Source of the DNA: Acidobacteriaceae bacterium
GTDB lineage: Bacteria > Acidobacteriota > Terriglobia > Terriglobales > Acidobacteriaceae
Length of the DNA: 64,000 nt
Direction of reading: 5' to 3'
Assembly: GCA_003132445.1 (NCBI GenBank)
Contig: PKXU01000082.1
Coordinates: forward strand, 66,345-130,344
Under the pieces are notes generated by a model. The model saw only the letters and a list, made by a program, of their open reading frames with translations, ran no database searches and had not been told where the DNA came from. Position numbers and translations under genes: made by a program. This document shows positions 1-9,227 of the stretch, piece by piece. The first letter of the stretch is position 1; every line of letters starts with the position of its first letter.

Positions 1-316
1 AGTCGGGATAACTAATAGGCGAGACCTTTACGCCATTGGCCACCAGATGCTCGCGCAAGGCAACTAGATTAGGCGAGTAGAGATAGAACAATACAGCTTG
101 CTGGCTGGCGATCACCGGTGCGGAGGCGCGCGCGAACATCAAGTCCGCTTGGTCGCATGCCACGTGAACCCATTGCAATTCGCCCGACGGAGTCCGCAGG
201 CTGCCGCGCACTTCCATCCCCAGCAGCTTGTAGAAGTCAACCGAGCGCTTCAGGTCGGCTGCATGTGCCATCGCGATGAGGGCGCCTACTCTCGGCTTGA
301 CGCCGCTCTCAGCCAT
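1..316 (-). CDS. VOC (glyoxalase/bleomycin-resistance fold) family protein, C-terminus cut by window edge
   Basis: The reverse strand reads from an ATG at 316 without a stop to the window edge, giving about 105 residues. The start MAESGVKPRVGALIAMAHA followed by DLKRSVDFYKLLGMEV is the usual beta-alpha opening of a VOC domain, where a first strand leads to a helix and the 'FY..LG' turn. The later stretch with QWVHVACDQADLMFARA is the matching second strand region. VOC proteins are metal-dependent lyases, dioxygenases or antibiotic-binding proteins; the substrate cannot be read from this half. Its start codon overlaps the end of the upstream GalT-like gene by 8 bp, so the two are probably co-transcribed and translationally coupled. 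Family assignment is good; function is unknown. Confidence 0.7.
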   Translation of the reverse strand, partial: MAESGVKPRVGALIAMAHAADLKRSVDFYKLLGMEVRGSLRTPSGELQWVHVACDQADLMFARASAPVIASQQAVLFYLYSPNLVALREHLVANGVKVSPISYPD

Positions 317-1304
317 CGATTTTCGCCTCCCGCAATTGCTTCACCGCGCTCTCAGAACTGACTGGCGAATAATAAACCTCCTTGAACGTGTACGATCGGG
401 CCTTTGAGACCACGACAGGAAGGATCTCAATGTGCCAATGGTAGTCGTCGTCAATCGTTTTCCAGTAACCGAGATTCTTCGAAGGATGCAAACTGCTGGG
501 TGAAGTATGCAGCACCAGATGAAATTCCTCCGTAACCGACCGGACTCGCTGCAAGGTTCGGCGTATCAGCGCAGCCAAATTGGTACGCAATCCAGGTTTG
601 TTCAGCCCCGTTCGTTCGAACGAGGCGTCGTGATTCCGCGGCAGAATCCAGGTCTCATAGGGAACGCGCGGAGCGTAGGGACACACTGAGAGATAATCTC
701 CTCGCACCTCCAAGACCCGCACCGCCTGGCGTTCCTCCTGTTGAATGATGTCGCAAAACACGCAGCGCTCCTTGCCGATAAAATATTCGCGGCCGGCGCG
801 CAACTCGTAGAGCACTCGCCGCGGAACGAACATAGTCGCGGTAATCTGCGAAGTAGGATGGTTGAATTCCTGTCCGGCATTCTTTCCATAGTCCTTGAAC
901 AGGCTGACGTACTTAATACGAGGATCACGCTTAAGGTCTAGAATGCGCTCGGCCGCAAGCCGCAAAACGTGCGCAATCTCGTCGTCGCTGGCATTCCACA
1001 GATGCCGGTCGTGGCGCGGATTTTCAACCAGCACCTCATGGGCGCCGACGGCGTGCATCCGATCATAAATGCCGTCGCCTCGCCGGCCGGCTTCGCCTTC
1101 AATGTGATAAAGCGGCGTGGGGTGCACGACCGATCGCGCCGACCAGGGAACGCCCGGAGCGTTGGGCGATTTCGCGATGATCTGTAGTGGCGCGGCCGAG
1201 CCTTCGCAAAAACGACAGGCGGATTCGATGCGCGGTCCGGTTTCGCCGGGATCATCGCCGGTAATGACCCAGGAACGGGTGATCGGATCCTTGCGAAGTT
1301 CCAT
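309..1304 (-). CDS. GalT-like nucleotidyltransferase (HIT superfamily) with altered HPH motif
   Basis: A 331-residue protein resembling galactose-1-phosphate uridylyltransferase, which moves UMP between UDP-glucose and galactose-1-phosphate in the Leloir pathway. Seen: an N-terminal MELRKDPITRSWVI opening, a CRFC pair and later CVFC pair that could bind zinc, and a C-terminal YHWHIEILP motif typical of GalT. The central active-site motif, HPH(S)Q in characterised GalT where the second His is the nucleophile, reads HPTSQ here (Thr codon at 852-854). The usual nucleophile is therefore missing, so activity as a standard uridylyltransferase is doubtful; a phosphorylase-like or different nucleotidyl transfer is possible. 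A GTG at 1319 gives five more residues, but ATG 1304 matches the family start better. No other galactose genes are nearby. Confidence 0.7.
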   Translation of the reverse strand: MELRKDPITRSWVITGDDPGETGPRIESACRFCEGSAAPLQIIAKSPNAPGVPWSARSVVHPTPLYHIEGEAGRRGDGIYDRMHAVGAHEVLVENPRHDRHLWNASDDEIAHVLRLAAERILDLKRDPRIKYVSLFKDYGKNAGQEFNHPTSQITATMFVPRRVLYELRAGREYFIGKERCVFCDIIQQEERQAVRVLEVRGDYLSVCPYAPRVPYETWILPRNHDASFERTGLNKPGLRTNLAALIRRTLQRVRSVTEEFHLVLHTSPSSLHPSKNLGYWKTIDDDYHWHIEILPVVVSKARSYTFKEVYYSPVSSESAVKQLREAKIDG

Positions 1305-1405
1305 GAGGAAGGAGAACACCTGAACACGATAGAGTCAACCGAGTTTTGCTGCCGAAATTTTCCGGCGCGTTATCCGAATTGCAGCAAAGGATCGACAGCC
1401 CGCTT

Positions 1406-1414
1406 TGTTATAAT
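1406..1414 (+). promoter_or_regulatory. Extended -10 promoter candidate for mutS
   Basis: TGTTATAAT combines a perfect TATAAT (1409-1414) with the TG of an extended -10 box. No good -35 box lies at the right distance, as is common for extended -10 promoters. The expected transcript start, near 1421, leaves a leader of only about 11 nt before the mutS ATG at 1432. Sequence-based guess only. Confidence 0.45.
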
Positions 1415-1431
1415 CCGCCCAAGCCCGCCCG

Positions 1432-4119
1432 ATGAACGAGCCGTCCACTCCGCTGATGCGGCAGTATGCCGCCGTCAAGAAAGAACATCCCTCCGCGCTT
1501 TTATTTTTTCGGCTGGGCGACTTCTACGAACTCTTTTTCGACGACGCGATCCTGGCGGCGAAAGAATTACAGATCACGCTGACCTCTCGCAACAAAGAAA
1601 AAGGCATAGCCGTACCCATGTGCGGCGTTCCCTATCACGCGGCGGAAGGTTATATCGGAAAGCTGATTCGTAAGGGCTTCAAGGTCGCCATCTGCGAGCA
1701 GATGGAGGATCCGCGACAGGCGAAGAAATTGGTGCGCCGGGAGGTGACGCGAGTGGTCACTCCTGGAACCGCTGCGGATTCGTCGCTGGGTTCGGAGGAA
1801 AATAATTTTCTGGCCGCGCTGGCTCAGGTTGCAGACCGCGTTGGATTCGCGGCTCTGGACTTGTCCACCGGGGAGTTCCGGGCCACGGAATTCTCGGGCG
1901 AGGATGCATTGCGGCGGGTGCAGGACGAGCTAGAGCAGTTGCGGCCGAAGGAATTACTGTATGGCTCGGCGGCGCCCTTGTTTGAAAATCAGAATTCCCG
2001 CGGGTTGATTGGTAGCATCGGTGAGCCGCGTCCCACCCCAAAGACAGTGCCGGCCGAGGGGTCGTTCTCGCGGGCCGGGGCAGCAGCCTGTACCGAGACC
2101 CCACTCGATGATTGGATATTCGCTCCCGATCATGCAATTCCGCTGCTGGAAAATCATTTTGGCGTTTTGTCGCTGGAGGGATTCGGACTGGCTGGCCGCA
2201 CGGCGGCTGCGGCTGCGGCAGGCGCAATTTTGTATTACGTGCGGTCAACCCAACGTGGATCACTCGATCACGTCGACCGCATCGGATGGTATGAGCGTCA
2301 GAATTGCCTGGTGCTCGACGCCGTTACGGTTCGCAATCTCGAGTTGATCGAACCGTTGTTCGCCGGCGGTGATGCAGGTGTCACTTTATTCCGCTCTATC
2401 GATTGTGCAGTCACGCCCATGGGCAAGAGGTTGCTGCGCGCCTGGTTGCTGCGGCCTTCGCTCGACTTGAGTGAGATTCACGGTCGACTCGACTCCGTGG
2501 AAGCTGGAGTGAAAGAGATTGTGGCGCGCGAGGAACTGCGGCGTGCGCTCGATGGCGTCCTCGACCTGGAAAGACTCCTGAGCCGCGTTACGCTTGAAAC
2601 CGCAAATCCACGGGACGTTCTCGCTCTGGCCGCGTCGTTAAGAAAGATTCCAGCAATCAAGACCGCGCTCGGCCGGCTCGGCGCAGAACGACTGATCGCG
2701 TTACACACGTCCATTGACGAATTACAAGAGATACGCGACCGCATCGAGAAGACAATCGTGCTGGAGCCTCCACTCAGTTTCGCGGACGGCGGCGTGATCG
2801 CCGCGGGCGTCGAGCGCGATCTGGACGAACTTCGCGAACTTTCCCGCAACAGCAAGCAGGTATTGGCGCAAATCGAGCAGCGCGAACGCGGTCGCACCGG
2901 CATCTCGTCGCTGAAGGTGAAATTCAATTCCATCTTCGGGTATTACATTGAAGTTTCCAAACCGAATCTGCACCTGGTTCCGCAGGATTATGAGCGCAAG
3001 CAGACGCTGGTTGGCGCCGAGCGCTTCACCACTCCTGAACTGAAAGAGTACGAAACCAAAATTCTGGATGCTCAGGAAAAGATTGTCGAGATCGAGCGCC
3101 GGCTGTTTACAGAGCTGCGCACGGCGATCGCGGCCGAGGCCAGGCGCATCCGGCAGACCGCGCTGGCACTGGCTGAGGTCGACGTGCTCGCATCGCTCGC
3201 GCACATCGCCGCATTGCGCAATTACTGCCGCCCAATTTTTGTGCAAGCGACTGACTCGAGTGAAATGGAAATTGTCGAAGGCCGTCATCCCGTAATCGAG
3301 CAGCAGGAAATGTCTGGCGGCAACGAACGTTTCGTGCCTAATGACCTTTACTTAAACTCCACTACGCACAACATCATGCTGCTAACGGGGCCAAACATGG
3401 GCGGCAAGTCTACTTTTCTGCGGCAGACCGCCTTGATTGTGATTCTGGCGCAAATGGGATCGTTCGTTCCGGCACGATCGGCGCGTCTCAGCGTAGTGGA
3501 TCGCGTCTTCACTCGAATTGGGGCGAGCGATAATCTGGCGCGCGGCCGCTCGACTTTCATGGTTGAGATGACAGAGACAGCCGCCATCCTGCATACGGCG
3601 ACGGCTCGCTCGCTCATCTTGCTCGATGAGGTTGGCCGCGGCACGTCTACCTATGACGGACTGGCGATTGCCTGGGCCGCGGTCGAATATTTGCATTCAC
3701 GCGTGCGGTCGAAAACTTTGTTCGCAACCCATTACTTCGAACTCACGGAGTTGGCCGAACAACTTTCGGGAGTGAAAAATTATCATGTGTCCGTCAAAGA
3801 AACCGGCGGTGGAATTGTTTTTCTGCGTAGAGTAGAGCCGGGCGCGGCAGATCGCAGTTACGGGATTGAAGTCGCCAAGTTGGCCGGATTGCCGAACGAA
3901 GTCATTGTCCGTGCGCGCGAGGTGCTGGCGCAGCACGAGTTCGCCGAACAGCAGGCGACGGCGCATCTTTCTCCCGAAGCGACTTCGTCGCCGACCCAGC
4001 TCACAATCTTCACTCCGCTGTCACAACCCGTGCTGGAGAAATTGCGGAAGATGGATTTGAATCGTCTGACGCCGCTCGAGGCGCTCAATTTATTGGCAGA
4101 GTTGAAAGAAGAAATTTGA
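1432..4119 (+). CDS. mutS: DNA mismatch repair protein MutS
   Basis: An 895-residue MutS, close to the usual 850-900. It binds base mismatches and small loops in DNA and, using ATP, recruits MutL. The mismatch-binding Phe-X-Glu is at residues 31-33 (GDFYELF). The connector, lever and clamp regions follow, then the ATPase domain with Walker [11 protein letters not shown] at 652-661, and [14 protein letters not shown] (Walker B and signature region) around 730-745, followed by ATHYFEL. The C-terminal tail after residue about 830 is short and ends with a helical MutS dimer segment. The ATG at 1432 follows a strong -10 box at a distance suggesting a very short leader. No mutL is present in the window. 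All key residues are intact, so it should be functional. Confidence 0.97.
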   Translation: MNEPSTPLMRQYAAVKKEHPSALLFFRLGDFYELFFDDAILAAKELQITLTSRNKEKGIAVPMCGVPYHAAEGYIGKLIRKGFKVAICEQMEDPRQAKKLVRREVTRVVTPGTAADSSLGSEENNFLAALAQVADRVGFAALDLSTGEFRATEFSGEDALRRVQDELEQLRPKELLYGSAAPLFENQNSRGLIGSIGEPRPTPKTVPAEGSFSRAGAAACTETPLDDWIFAPDHAIPLLENHFGVLSLEGFGLAGRTAAAAAAGAILYYVRSTQRGSLDHVDRIGWYERQNCLVLDAVTVRNLELIEPLFAGGDAGVTLFRSIDCAVTPMGKRLLRAWLLRPSLDLSEIHGRLDSVEAGVKEIVAREELRRALDGVLDLERLLSRVTLETANPRDVLALAASLRKIPAIKTALGRLGAERLIALHTSIDELQEIRDRIEKTIVLEPPLSFADGGVIAAGVERDLDELRELSRNSKQVLAQIEQRERGRTGISSLKVKFNSIFGYYIEVSKPNLHLVPQDYERKQTLVGAERFTTPELKEYETKILDAQEKIVEIERRLFTELRTAIAAEARRIRQTALALAEVDVLASLAHIAALRNYCRPIFVQATDSSEMEIVEGRHPVIEQQEMSGGNERFVPNDLYLNSTTHNIMLLTGPNMGGKSTFLRQTALIVILAQMGSFVPARSARLSVVDRVFTRIGASDNLARGRSTFMVEMTETAAILHTATARSLILLDEVGRGTSTYDGLAIAWAAVEYLHSRVRSKTLFATHYFELTELAEQLSGVKNYHVSVKETGGGIVFLRRVEPGAADRSYGIEVAKLAGLPNEVIVRAREVLAQHEFAEQQATAHLSPEATSSPTQLTIFTPLSQPVLEKLRKMDLNRLTPLEALNLLAELKEEI

Positions 4120-4164
4120 AAACAGAAGGCGAAGTACACTCCGGAGATCTTTGGCAAGAAGATT

Positions 4165-5289
4165 ATGGCCTCAAGCAAGCGGCGCGGCAAAGACGAGACT
4201 GGGCAGTTATTAATCGTTGGCTTTAGCAACACAAAAATGAGCTCACGGCTGGCTTCCCTGCTCGCAACCATACAGCCGGCCGGAGTCATCCTGTTTGCGC
4301 GCAATATTAAAAATCCAGAGCAAACGTGGCGACTGCTGCGCGATTGTCAAAAGTGCGTCACCACTCCGCTATTTACCTGCGTTGATCTGGAAGGGGGGAC
4401 TGTCGACCGTTTTCGCGCTACGCTCGGATCAGCACCCTCCGCGAGGGAAGTTTTCCAAACCGGCGATCGCAAACTTTTTCGCAGGCATGGACAGATCATC
4501 GGCGAGAACTGCCGCTCCATGGGATTCAACGTCGATTTCGCTCCCGTGCTCGATCTGGCATTTGAAGCGTCGCATAGCGTAATGGAGTCGCGGGCAGTCT
4601 CCGCGAATCCGGGGGAAACGATTGCATATGCGCGTGAATTTCTTGCTGGACTGCGGGCCGCGAATGTAATGGGGTGCGGCAAGCATTTTCCTGGCCTCGG
4701 CGAGGGCAAACTCGACAGCCACCGTCAGTTGCCCGTCATCGATAAACCGCTGGAAAAACTTTGGGCTGAAGATCTTCTTCCCTACCGGACCCTGCGGCAA
4801 CAACTGCCGTTTGTAATGATCTCTCATGCCGCGTATCCGCAGGTCACGCGCGACCAAACTCCAGCATCGCTTTCCAAACCGTGGATCACGGATATTTTGC
4901 GCAAGCGCATCGGCTACCGAAATCTCATCGTGTCGGATGATCTGGAGATGGGCGGGGTGCAATCGGCGAAGCCAACTCCCGAAGCAGCCTTGGAGTTTAT
5001 TCGTGCGGGTGGGGATCTATGCCTGATCTGCCACAAAGAAGATTACATTACGGAAACGTACGAGAAGTTGGTCAAAACAGCCGAGCGGGATCCAAAATTC
5101 GCAAGGCGTGTGGCGGAATCGGCGCAGCCCGTGATGGCATTCAAAAAGAAATCGGCAAGAATGTTGCGCCGCGTGAACCCTCCTTCGAGCACAGCCGTTG
5201 GCAGGTTGACACTCCGGTTGTGGGAGTTCAGCGAAGAAGTACGTCTGGATGCGTTCAGCCGTCGAGCGGATAAGCGGTCGCGATCATGA
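4165..5289 (+). CDS. nagZ: Beta-N-acetylhexosaminidase NagZ-like (GH3)
   Basis: A 374-residue glycoside hydrolase family 3 protein. NagZ removes N-acetylglucosamine from GlcNAc-1,6-anhydro-MurNAc peptides in peptidoglycan recycling. Seen: a TIM-barrel with FTCVDLEGG near residue 75, NVDFAPVLDL, then KHFPGLGEGKLDSHRQLP, which matches the NagZ KHFPGHGxxxxDSHxxLP loop carrying the catalytic Asp-His pair, although the residue after PG is Leu rather than His. IVSDDLEMGG holds the expected catalytic aspartate. No signal peptide is visible, in line with a cytoplasmic enzyme. The gene overlaps anmK by 4 bp (ATGA), and NagZ and AnmK act in sequence on anhydro-muropeptides, which supports the assignment. 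The C-terminus is about 40 residues longer than in Gram-negative NagZ. Confidence 0.88.
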   Translation: MASSKRRGKDETGQLLIVGFSNTKMSSRLASLLATIQPAGVILFARNIKNPEQTWRLLRDCQKCVTTPLFTCVDLEGGTVDRFRATLGSAPSAREVFQTGDRKLFRRHGQIIGENCRSMGFNVDFAPVLDLAFEASHSVMESRAVSANPGETIAYAREFLAGLRAANVMGCGKHFPGLGEGKLDSHRQLPVIDKPLEKLWAEDLLPYRTLRQQLPFVMISHAAYPQVTRDQTPASLSKPWITDILRKRIGYRNLIVSDDLEMGGVQSAKPTPEAALEFIRAGGDLCLICHKEDYITETYEKLVKTAERDPKFARRVAESAQPVMAFKKKSARMLRRVNPPSSTAVGRLTLRLWEFSEEVRLDAFSRRADKRSRS

Positions 5290-6515
5290 GTCACAAATCG
5301 ATGGTTGTGGCTGGAGTGATGAGCGGAACATCGGCGGATGGAATCAACGTGGCGCTGGTCAGAATTGGTGAGGCGCGCGCTCCGGAACCACGCGCAGAAT
5401 CGGTTGCAACTCGCGGTTCGCTTCGGCGAGTCGCTGGCGCTCAATCAATCAAGCTGTTGGGGCACGCGGAATATTCCTATCCGGCTCAGATCCGGGCCGC
5501 AGTTCTGGCGTCAATGAATGCGGAATGTGCCAGCGTGGCTGATTTGGCTCGGCTGAATTTTCTCCTAGGAAAGTTGTACGCTGAGGCCGTGCTGGCTACC
5601 GAGCGGCGATTTCGCATAAAAGCTCAGCTCGTTGGCTGCCACGGGCAAACTTTATATCATCAGGGCGAGCCCAAACCCTTTCTTGGGCGAAAAGTCGTCG
5701 CGACCTGGCAGACTGGCGAAGCCGCTGTGATTGCTGCACGCGTGGGCGTGCCGGTAGTATCAGATTTCCGTCCGGCGGATATGGTCGCGGGTGGCAAGGG
5801 CGCGCCGCTGGTTCCCTATCTCGACTACTTGTTTTTTCGTGATGCCAAGATCGGCCGCATCGTTCAAAACATCGGAGGGATCGCGAACCTTACCGCGATT
5901 CCGCCGGGATCAAGTCCTAGCCGCGTTTTCGCTTTCGACACCGGCCCGGGAAACATGGTCATCGACGCGGTCACCCAGGAACTGTTCGGCAAGACGTTTG
6001 ATCGGGATGGAAAAATTGCGGCCTTGGGAACGGTACGAAAAAGTGTGGTCGAACAAATATTGCGGCATAACTTTTTCCGTGCAAAGCCTCCGAAGACTGC
6101 GGGGCGCGAGGAATTTGGGCGCGAATTCGTGCTGGAATTCTTGCGCCAATGTGCAGCCTTTCCAAAGCAAGATGTCGTAGCCACCGCGACCGCCGTTACC
6201 GCGCAATCGATTGCCGATTCGTTGCGGCGCTTCGTGGTCTTCTCGGTCCCGGCTGCGAAACGCTCGTTTCGAGAAATGATTCTCTCCGGCGGAGGCGCGA
6301 AGAACGCGACGCTGGTCAGAATGCTCGGAGAAAATCTCACGCCGCTGGGAATTCAATTGAGATTCTCAGACGAGTTCGGTCTGCCTTCCCCAGCGAAAGA
6401 GGCGGTGGCATTCGCCGTTCTGGCGTATGAGACCTGGAACCGGCGGCCATCCAATGTGCCATCGGCGACGGGAGCAAAACGGTCTGCCGTGCTGGGAAAG
6501 ATCTCCTATGCATGA
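5286..6515 (+). CDS. anmK: Anhydro-N-acetylmuramic acid kinase AnmK
   Basis: A 409-residue kinase that opens and phosphorylates 1,6-anhydro-MurNAc to MurNAc-6-phosphate during cell-wall recycling. Seen: GVMSGTSADGINVALV at the N-terminus (phosphate-binding loop), GCHGQTLYHQG, ADFRPADMVAGGKGAPLVPY-type substrate region, NIGGIANLTAIP and FDTGPGNMVIDAV, all diagnostic of the family. It starts on the ATG of the ATGA overlap with nagZ and ends overlapping the start of the downstream binding protein by 8 bp, so the three are almost certainly one transcript. An insertion of roughly 15 residues near residue 35-50 is Arg/Ala-rich and may be a surface loop. No murQ etherase gene is in the window. Confidence 0.95.
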   Translation: MSHKSMVVAGVMSGTSADGINVALVRIGEARAPEPRAESVATRGSLRRVAGAQSIKLLGHAEYSYPAQIRAAVLASMNAECASVADLARLNFLLGKLYAEAVLATERRFRIKAQLVGCHGQTLYHQGEPKPFLGRKVVATWQTGEAAVIAARVGVPVVSDFRPADMVAGGKGAPLVPYLDYLFFRDAKIGRIVQNIGGIANLTAIPPGSSPSRVFAFDTGPGNMVIDAVTQELFGKTFDRDGKIAALGTVRKSVVEQILRHNFFRAKPPKTAGREEFGREFVLEFLRQCAAFPKQDVVATATAVTAQSIADSLRRFVVFSVPAAKRSFREMILSGGGAKNATLVRMLGENLTPLGIQLRFSDEFGLPSPAKEAVAFAVLAYETWNRRPSNVPSATGAKRSAVLGKISYA

Positions 6516-8112
6516 GGACAGCACCTCGGACCTCGGACTTCGGACCACGGACTTTGAAGGCCCAGGTCTGAGGTCTACGGTCCGATGCTCTGTCGTCCGC
6601 TGGGCGGGGACGCTGTTGTGCGTTCCGTTACTCATCTCACTTTTTTCCTGCTCCGCCAAATCCGATCGCAACACGCTCGTCATGGTGATCGAGTCAAGTC
6701 CAACGAATCTTGATCCACGAGTCGGCATCGATGCGTTTTCGGAGCGAATCGATAACCTCATCTTCGACGACCTGCTGTCTCGCGGCGACGATCTAAATGT
6801 TGCTCCCGGACTCGCCGAGCGCTGGGAGATCCCCGATCCGCTCACTTACATCTTTCATCTGCATCGCGGAGTCAAGTTTCACGACGGGCGCCCGCTCACG
6901 TCGCGCGATGTGAAGTGGACTTTCGATTCGCTGCTGCAAGGCAAAATTCGCAGCACCAAAACCGCGGTCTACCGTTTCGTCGACCGAATCGATGCACCAG
7001 ACGACGCCACCGTGATCTTCCGCATGAAAGAGCAGGACGCGACCCTGCTGTGGAATCTTTCCGACGGCGCGATGGGAATCGTCCCCAACGGCAGTGGCGA
7101 TGAAATGACGCAACATCCGATTGGCTCCGGTCCCTTCCGATTCGTCAGCGCTGAGACCGACCGGGAAGTCATTGTCGAACGCAACGACGATTATTGGGGC
7201 GGAGCCGCCAAACTTGCGCGCGTGCGCTTTGCCATCGTGCCCGACGCGACCACGGAAGCGTTGGAACTGCGCAAAGGCAGCGGCGACGTCGCCATCAATT
7301 CTCTGACGCCCGATACCGTGTTCACTTTGTCACACGATCCTAATCTTGAAGTCGAGCGCTCTGTCGGAACCAGGCTTGCTTATCTCGGATTCAATCTACG
7401 CGATCCTATTCTGAAAGACGCGCGAGTACGTCAAGCCATAGCCTACGCGCTGGATCGGCAGCCAATGATTGAATTTTTGTGGCGTGGAGAAGCCGAGCCG
7501 GCTCGTAGTATCCTTCCGCCGCAGAGCTGGGCCTATAACGGCGACGTGCCCGCTTACAATCACAACCTCGACATGGCGAATCAATTGCTCGATGCCGCGG
7601 GCTATCCAGCAATCAACGGCGTGCGCTTCCACATCACCATGAAGACGTCAACCGACGAGAACACGCGTCTGATGGTGGCCGTGATGCAGCAACAATTGCG
7701 CGAAGCGGGAATCGCATTGGATATCCGCAGCTTCGAGTTCGCCACTTTTTTTTCCGATGTTCAGCACGGCGCCTTCCAGATGTACGGGCTGCGCTGGATC
7801 GGTGGCAATGAAGATCCGGACATTTTCGAGTATGCCTTCGACTCGGCAAAATTTCCGCCCAACGGCGCCAACCGCGGCTATTATTCGAACCCAAAGGTGG
7901 ATGCATTGATCGATAAAGCTCGACGCGAGATTGATCCTTCTCTGCGCAAGCCTCTCTATGCCGAAGTGCAACGCATATTAGCGGCAGACTTGCCCTACAT
8001 CGATCTTTGGTATCTGGATAATGTTGTCGTGCATACTCGCCGCGTGCGAAATATAAAGCTGAACCCCGCGGGAAACTACGACTTCCTCAGAACCGCGGAG
8101 TTAGTTCAGTAA
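6508..8112 (+). CDS. Extracellular solute-binding protein family 5 (peptide-type ABC transporter lipoprotein)
   Basis: A 534-residue periplasmic binding protein of the DppA/OppA/MppA type, anchored as a lipoprotein: a hydrophobic LLCVPLLISLFSC stretch ends in a lipobox cysteine about 50 residues from the start. Family motifs include GLAERWEIPDPLTYIFHL, GVKFHDGRPLTSRDVKWTFD and AYALDRQPMIE. It begins 8 bp inside anmK, so it belongs to the nagZ-anmK unit and may collect murein peptides, as MppA does; this is inference from context. No permease or ATPase genes follow, so they must be elsewhere. The ATG at 6508 is chosen because an upstream ATG would overlap anmK by 89 bp. The 25 residues before the signal sequence are encoded by a dyad-rich repeat and are unlike a normal signal peptide n-region. 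Confidence 0.85.
   Translation: MHEDSTSDLGLRTTDFEGPGLRSTVRCSVVRWAGTLLCVPLLISLFSCSAKSDRNTLVMVIESSPTNLDPRVGIDAFSERIDNLIFDDLLSRGDDLNVAPGLAERWEIPDPLTYIFHLHRGVKFHDGRPLTSRDVKWTFDSLLQGKIRSTKTAVYRFVDRIDAPDDATVIFRMKEQDATLLWNLSDGAMGIVPNGSGDEMTQHPIGSGPFRFVSAETDREVIVERNDDYWGGAAKLARVRFAIVPDATTEALELRKGSGDVAINSLTPDTVFTLSHDPNLEVERSVGTRLAYLGFNLRDPILKDARVRQAIAYALDRQPMIEFLWRGEAEPARSILPPQSWAYNGDVPAYNHNLDMANQLLDAAGYPAINGVRFHITMKTSTDENTRLMVAVMQQQLREAGIALDIRSFEFATFFSDVQHGAFQMYGLRWIGGNEDPDIFEYAFDSAKFPPNGANRGYYSNPKVDALIDKARREIDPSLRKPLYAEVQRILAADLPYIDLWYLDNVVVHTRRVRNIKLNPAGNYDFLRTAELVQ
6527..6584 (+). repeat. Imperfect dyad in the 5' end of the binding-protein gene
   Basis: The arm at 6527-6546 (CGGACCTCGGACTTCGGACC) matches the reverse complement of 6565-6584 at about 15 of 20 positions, with the outer six bases perfect. 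Internally it is made of repeated CGGAC units. It could form a hairpin just downstream of the start codon, and it codes for the atypical stretch before the lipoprotein signal. It looks like a small dispersed repeat that landed inside or at the edge of the gene. Confidence 0.5.
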
Positions 8113-8230
8113 CAATCATGCAGCGCCTGAGATGCCATCGTGCGCCGCACGACCGGCAGACGAGCCCGACTCCTCCCGCATAAAGCTTCGCTCAACATCA
8201 GCGTGTTACTATCCAATTTCATTCCATCCC

Positions 8231-9022
8231 ATGCGAATTCTCTTCATTGGCGACATCTTCGGGCGGCCAGGACGCAACATTGTCAAAGAACGTCTGCCAG
8301 GCATCGTTCGCGATCACGCCGTGAATCTGATCATTGCCAACGGTGAGAATTCTGCGGCCGGCTTTGGCATTACTCCCGCGCTGGCCGAAGACCTCTTCGA
8401 ACTCAACATCGATGTGATTACCACCGGGAACCACGTATGGGACAAGCGCGAAATCGTCGAGTACTTTCAAATGGTCGAAGGGAACGGGCATGGACCTGCG
8501 CGGCGCGTGCTGCGCCCGGCAAATTACCCGTCAGATATGCCCGGCTCCGGCGTCTACCAGGGATTCAAGGGCAAAATTCCATACGCCGTCATCAACCTGC
8601 AGGGGCGGGTTTTCATGGCCTCGAACGACGATCCCTTTCGCACGGCTGATCAGCTTCTGCAAAAGATTCAAGCGAAAGTGATTCTGGTGGATATTCATGC
8701 CGAAGCGACTTCCGAAAAAATTTCTCTGGGTTGGTATCTCGATGGCCGCGTTACCGCTGTGGTCGGCACGCACACCCATGTGCCCACGGCCGACGAGCGG
8801 ATTCTTCCCAATGGAACCGCCTACGTCACTGATGTGGGCATGACCGGACCGTATGATGGAGTGATCGGAGTAAAGAAAGAATTGGTGGTGGGAAAGTTTC
8901 TCAACGGGATGCCGGTGCGCTTCGAACCGGCCACGGGCGATGTGCGTCTGTGCGCCGTGGTGATCGATTGCGACGAAGATACCGGCAAGGCGCGCACCAT
9001 CGAGCGCCTCATGCTGTCGTGA
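8231..9022 (+). CDS. YmdB-family metallophosphoesterase
   Basis: A 263-residue protein of the YmdB/TIGR00282 family, whose Bacillus member hydrolyses cyclic nucleotides (2',3'- and 3',5'-cNMP) and affects developmental choice. The metal-binding motifs are all visible: GDIFGRPGR at the N-terminus, IANGENSAAG, TTGNHVWD, VDIHAEATSEK and VVGTHTHVPTAD. The ATG at 8231 is chosen because it gives the family's usual MRILFIGD start; reading further upstream adds 33 residues unlike the family. The length matches the family (about 260). It lies 118 bp after the binding-protein gene and probably has its own promoter (a TACTAT at 8207-8212 is a weak -10 candidate). Confidence 0.93.
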   Translation: MRILFIGDIFGRPGRNIVKERLPGIVRDHAVNLIIANGENSAAGFGITPALAEDLFELNIDVITTGNHVWDKREIVEYFQMVEGNGHGPARRVLRPANYPSDMPGSGVYQGFKGKIPYAVINLQGRVFMASNDDPFRTADQLLQKIQAKVILVDIHAEATSEKISLGWYLDGRVTAVVGTHTHVPTADERILPNGTAYVTDVGMTGPYDGVIGVKKELVVGKFLNGMPVRFEPATGDVRLCAVVIDCDEDTGKARTIERLMLS

Positions 9023-9041
9023 CAAATCGCCCGTAAGTCTT

Positions 9042-9117
9042 TACTGGCCTTTAGCCGCGCACCAAGTCATGGAGCTTTCCTTCTCTGCGCGAAAGAACCG
9101 CAAGTCGAAGGCCAGTA
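9042..9117. repeat. Long-loop inverted repeat upstream of the secretin gene
   Basis: TACTGGCCTT at 9042-9051 is matched exactly by AAGGCCAGTA at 9108-9117, with 56 nt between. It lies in the 205-bp gap between ymdB and the secretin gene. A loop this long makes a terminator unlikely; it may be a repeat remnant or a protein-binding pair. The rest of the gap holds only a weak -10 (TAAAAT, 9214-9219) close to the secretin ATG. Confidence 0.35.
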
Positions 9118-9227
9118 CTCGTTCTCAGAATGTCCCAGATCAGTGGGCACCAGATGGTTAAGTCCGAAGGTACGGGGTCCTATCGGCCCGTGCCCAATAT
9201 ACGCAAACTACATTAAAATCACCCCAG

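Noticed and set aside
98..361. Plus-strand frame over the VOC/GalT junction
   Set aside because: Lies opposite two recognised minus-strand genes.
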